From contig JACNLQ010000058.1 of NCBI GenBank assembly GCA_014381415.1, forward strand, positions 1-64,000: DNA of 64,000 bases. Reading direction: 5' to 3'. Made by a program: the position numbers and the translations under genes. The notes under the pieces are model-generated. The model saw only the letters and a list, made by a program, of their open reading frames with translations. It did no database searches and was not told where the DNA came from. Positions 61,325 to 64,000 of the stretch are shown here, in pieces (positions within the stretch are counted from its first letter, which is position 1; each line of letters starts with the position of its first letter). Origin of the DNA: Fidelibacterota bacterium (GTDB lineage Bacteria > Fidelibacterota > Marinisomatia > SCGC-AAA003-L08 > D37C17).

Positions 61325-64000
61325 ATGAATATGTACGAAAAAATTTATATTTTATTGATTGGAACTATATCTTTAGGCTTCGGTGCTTATTTAGAGAATA
61401 TTCCTGTCACCCTCCACCAGCCGGATGGCACCAGCCTTGATGGTCTATCTTCCGGGGACGAATTCTACGTCCGCCTGCACGATGAAAATAACTATACCGT
61501 TATTCAAAGTCCTGACGATGGGTACTACTATTATGCTCAATTTGTTTCAGGTGAGGTAATAGCCTCCCAATTCCGTGCAGATTTACCCCTACCAGAGAAT
61601 TCAGGAATATTGAGGGAAGTTCGTATCAGCCGGGAAGAATATCTTCGGAAGCGCAGCCGATTTGATTCAAGGGATGGAGAAAGGGACGCACCCACATTTG
61701 GTACTGTTAATAATATCAATATTTTTATTCGATTTGCTGATGAAAATGAGTTTGCAACCCCCAGATCCATAATGGACGAACCCTTTAATAAACCCGATGG
61801 ACCCTCATTGAAACATTATTATGACGAGGTATCCTATTCTCAGGTGGAAGTAAATACCCACCACTTTCCAATCTGTGATATGTCCACCAATTTATCCTAT
61901 CAGGATCAATATCCACGCTCATATTATCAGCCCTATAATGCTCAGACCAATCCTAATGGCTACAATGAGAGCAATCAGACCAATCGTGAACATACCATGC
62001 TGAAAAATGCCATAGAATTTATTTATACTGAAGTGCCTCTGGAACTGGACGTTGATGGCGATGGAGACGGCTATGTGGATAATGTTAATTTCCAAATTTC
62101 CGGTTCACCTGATGGGTGGAGTGATCTGCTCTGGCCCCACCGTTGGTCTTTATTCAGTTATACGGTATATATTAATGGGAGCGTTGTAGAATCTTACAAT
62201 TTAAACCTTTCTTCTGGGGGATATTTTAATGTAGGTACACTCTGCCATGAATTTTTTCATTCAATGGGAGCTCCTGACCTGTACCATTACACGGCTACAG
62301 GTGCACCTACAGCCGCAGGAGGATGGGATGTAATGGATGGTGGTGGTGGTGGAGACTACCCCGTATATATGAGTGCTTGGATGAAGCATAAATATGGTGG
62401 TTGGATAGATTGCCCTGAGATTAACCAGATGGGGATTTATCCCCTACTTCCCCTACAATATCAGGAAAGCAGCTGTTATCGAATAGAATCCCCCAATTCG
62501 TACAATGAATTTTTCATATTGGAATACCGTAAGAAGGAAGGTATTTATGAAACCAGCACACCTAATAGCTATTCAGGAATGCTGATTTACCGAATTAACG
62601 ATAATCTAAACGGTAATGGTGGTGGTCCCCCGGATGAACTTTATCTTTACCGCCCCAATGGAACCACTACTGCTAATGGAAATTTGAATAATGCCATTTT
62701 CAGCGCAGAAACCGGACGATCTGAATTTAACGATGCCACCAATCCCTCCTGTTTCCTTAGCAATGATCAACCTGGTGGCCTAAATATTCAGAATATTGGC
62801 GAACCCGGTGATATAATTGAATTTGAATATTGGAATATTTATATCCAGACAATTGTTTCTGGAATTAGCAATGATAATGATAATGACGCAGTGCTTAACC
62901 CAGGCGAATCCGCAACTATTCATTTGTCTATCAATGTGGAAAGCGGATCCAGCGATGCAGAAAATGTTGTGGCAGAGATATCATCTGAATTGGATTGGGT
63001 TCATTTTTCTCCATCCACAATTGATATTGGCAGCCTCCCAGAAAATGGTAATACAGTGGAAATTGAAACCACCATTTCCTTGGATGATATTGGTGAATTG
63101 TTACCTGCCACTTTCATACTGGATTTATATGCAGAATTTGACGATGAAGGCACATCTGTTGGCTATTATGATGAATATTATTTTGAACTTGAGGTTTCAT
63201 TAAATCAAGCTGGTTTCCCCATTGAATCAAATGAAATCCGTTCCAGTCCCTTGGTAATTGACTTGGATAATGACGGGTTGAATGAAATCATTTTTGGGGA
63301 TTATGATGGAGTTATTCATATTTACAACGCGGATGGCAGTGAGCAGATTAACAGTGATTTCCCATTCGATACTGGAAGCCAGATTTGGGGATCACCAGCT
63401 GGGGCTGACCTGGATGGAGACAGCATGGTTGATGTAGTAGTTGTCTCCAAAAATAAACATCTTTATATTTTTGACACCAATGGATTCAAACTGGATTATG
63501 AAACCGAAGTTTATCTCATTGGCACACCTGCCATAGGAAACCTGGATGAGGATGATGACTTGGAAATTGTCTTTTCGGGTTACTCATCCAACAATAAACT
63601 TTTTGCCATAAATATTGATGGCAGTGATGTTTTAGGATTTCCAATTGAAATAAATGAAAAAGCCAAAGCCGGTCCTGCCCTGGCAGACTTCAACGATAAC
63701 GGCAGGGATGATATTGTACTTGGGACTGACAATGATAATTTATACCTGATTTTGGATGATGGTACTACTGCCACGGGATTCCCTTTCCTTACTGGTGATA
63801 AAATTCAGACTGCCCCATCCATTATAGAAATTAATGGTGAGAAAACAATTTTCGCTGGCAGTAATGACAATTATCTCTATGCTGTGAATAGTGATGGCAG
63901 CCTCCAATTTTCGTTTATGTCGGAGGATAAAATACAATCCTCTCCTTCATTTCTGGAAATTAACGGCGAAGCAGCTGTTTTCTTTGGAAATAATTTTGGA
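61325..64000 (+). CDS. Secreted M6-family metallopeptidase 2, partial (runs off window)
   Basis: Missing from the ORF track because no stop is reached: the frame from ATG 61325 is open for 892 codons to the window end. A signal peptide (IYILLIGTISLGFGA) is followed by an M6 domain with HEFFHSMGAPDLYH (His at residue 308), then DNDNDAVLNPGESA calcium-rich loops and FG-GAP/VCBS repeats (DLDNDGLNEIIFGDYDG). It parallels the 14779 gene throughout (e.g. VNNINIFIRF, NQAGFPI, SSPLVIDLDNDG), so about 300 residues including a sorting domain should lie beyond 64000. No frameshift is seen. Confidence 0.9.
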   Translation, partial: MNMYEKIYILLIGTISLGFGAYLENIPVTLHQPDGTSLDGLSSGDEFYVRLHDENNYTVIQSPDDGYYYYAQFVSGEVIASQFRADLPLPENSGILREVRISREEYLRKRSRFDSRDGERDAPTFGTVNNINIFIRFADENEFATPRSIMDEPFNKPDGPSLKHYYDEVSYSQVEVNTHHFPICDMSTNLSYQDQYPRSYYQPYNAQTNPNGYNESNQTNREHTMLKNAIEFIYTEVPLELDVDGDGDGYVDNVNFQISGSPDGWSDLLWPHRWSLFSYTVYINGSVVESYNLNLSSGGYFNVGTLCHEFFHSMGAPDLYHYTATGAPTAAGGWDVMDGGGGGDYPVYMSAWMKHKYGGWIDCPEINQMGIYPLLPLQYQESSCYRIESPNSYNEFFILEYRKKEGIYETSTPNSYSGMLIYRINDNLNGNGGGPPDELYLYRPNGTTTANGNLNNAIFSAETGRSEFNDATNPSCFLSNDQPGGLNIQNIGEPGDIIEFEYWNIYIQTIVSGISNDNDNDAVLNPGESATIHLSINVESGSSDAENVVAEISSELDWVHFSPSTIDIGSLPENGNTVEIETTISLDDIGELLPATFILDLYAEFDDEGTSVGYYDEYYFELEVSLNQAGFPIESNEIRSSPLVIDLDNDGLNEIIFGDYDGVIHIYNADGSEQINSDFPFDTGSQIWGSPAGADLDGDSMVDVVVVSKNKHLYIFDTNGFKLDYETEVYLIGTPAIGNLDEDDDLEIVFSGYSSNNKLFAINIDGSDVLGFPIEINEKAKAGPALADFNDNGRDDIVLGTDNDNLYLILDDGTTATGFPFLTGDKIQTAPSIIEINGEKTIFAGSNDNYLYAVNSDGSLQFSFMSEDKIQSSPSFLEINGEAAVFFGNNFG

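Noticed and set aside
61537-61770. 77-aa minus-strand ORF
   Set aside because: Antisense to the partial M6 peptidase, whose plus frame is open to the window end with catalytic motifs.
1-64000. A tRNA-Sec (selC) gene near selAB
   Set aside because: Intergenic regions were read on both strands; only tRNA-Pro and tRNA-Val (plus its broken copy) were found.

Overview
The window looks like a chromosomal segment of a low-GC Gram-negative bacterium of the FCB superphylum, probably Candidatus Marinimicrobia (SAR406) or a close relative; this is an inference. It rests on outer-membrane biogenesis genes (LptF/G-type permease, Lnt, PorV/PorQ-like protein), secreted proteins ending in a type IX-like sorting domain (AYPNPFNP...), dockerin-like C-termini, CGVCGG Cys-rich modules and a Bacteroidetes-style omega subunit. 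Almost all genes from 324 to 44870 are on the minus strand; strand use then alternates.

Layout. 1-323: two copies of a 22-bp hairpin repeat and a remnant resembling an IS200/RAYT transposase C-terminus. 324-5922: thioredoxin-fold DUF255 protein, thymidine phosphorylase, gamma carbonic anhydrase, LptF/G permease. 5989-13345: a tight five-gene operon of two TPR proteins, a GAF-GAF class III nucleotide cyclase, a 941-residue coiled coil built from about 25 repeats of 36 residues, and an unknown protein. 13574: an unannotated 37-codon membrane-protein gene. 13720-23455: envelope and secreted proteins (M6 peptidase, pentapeptide protein, trypsin-like protease), a histone-H1-like basic protein and tRNA-Pro. 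22847-32668: a housekeeping series (lnt, ruvX, HU/IHF, rsh, dnaB, udg, rpoZ, gmk, yicC, PorV-like). 32658-38505: mutS-selB-selA, i.e. selenocysteine synthesis and decoding. 38536-41629: HD-GYP protein and MFS transporter. 41790-43862: secreted LVIVD/dockerin protein whose signal peptide seems to begin at an ATT codon. 43863-44513: a graveyard of repeats, palindromes and an ATPase-like remnant. 44514-49115: many small redox or conserved genes. 49290-52624: MBL-like protein, FAD oxidase, LRR/EF-hand lipoprotein. 52802-53150: tRNA-Val, a broken partial copy of it and a family of hairpins. 53188-61074: lon and a 1752-residue secreted cohesin-like/haem protein. 61325-end: an M6 peptidase that runs off the window and is missing from the ORF track.

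Main discoveries. (1) The ArsC gene is longer than the ORF track shows: an in-frame TGA sits exactly at the catalytic Cys12 position, followed at 11 nt by a perfect 6-bp stem-loop with a G in the loop (bSECIS-like). With selA and selB in the same window this is very probably a selenocysteine ArsC. (2) Around tRNA-Val there are six hairpins with a shared loop of form GTAA...GTGTA and different, fully complementary stems, some inserted into a second, broken tRNA-Val copy. (3) The cyclase/TPR/giant-coiled-coil operon is an unfamiliar combination and may be a signalling or structural system.
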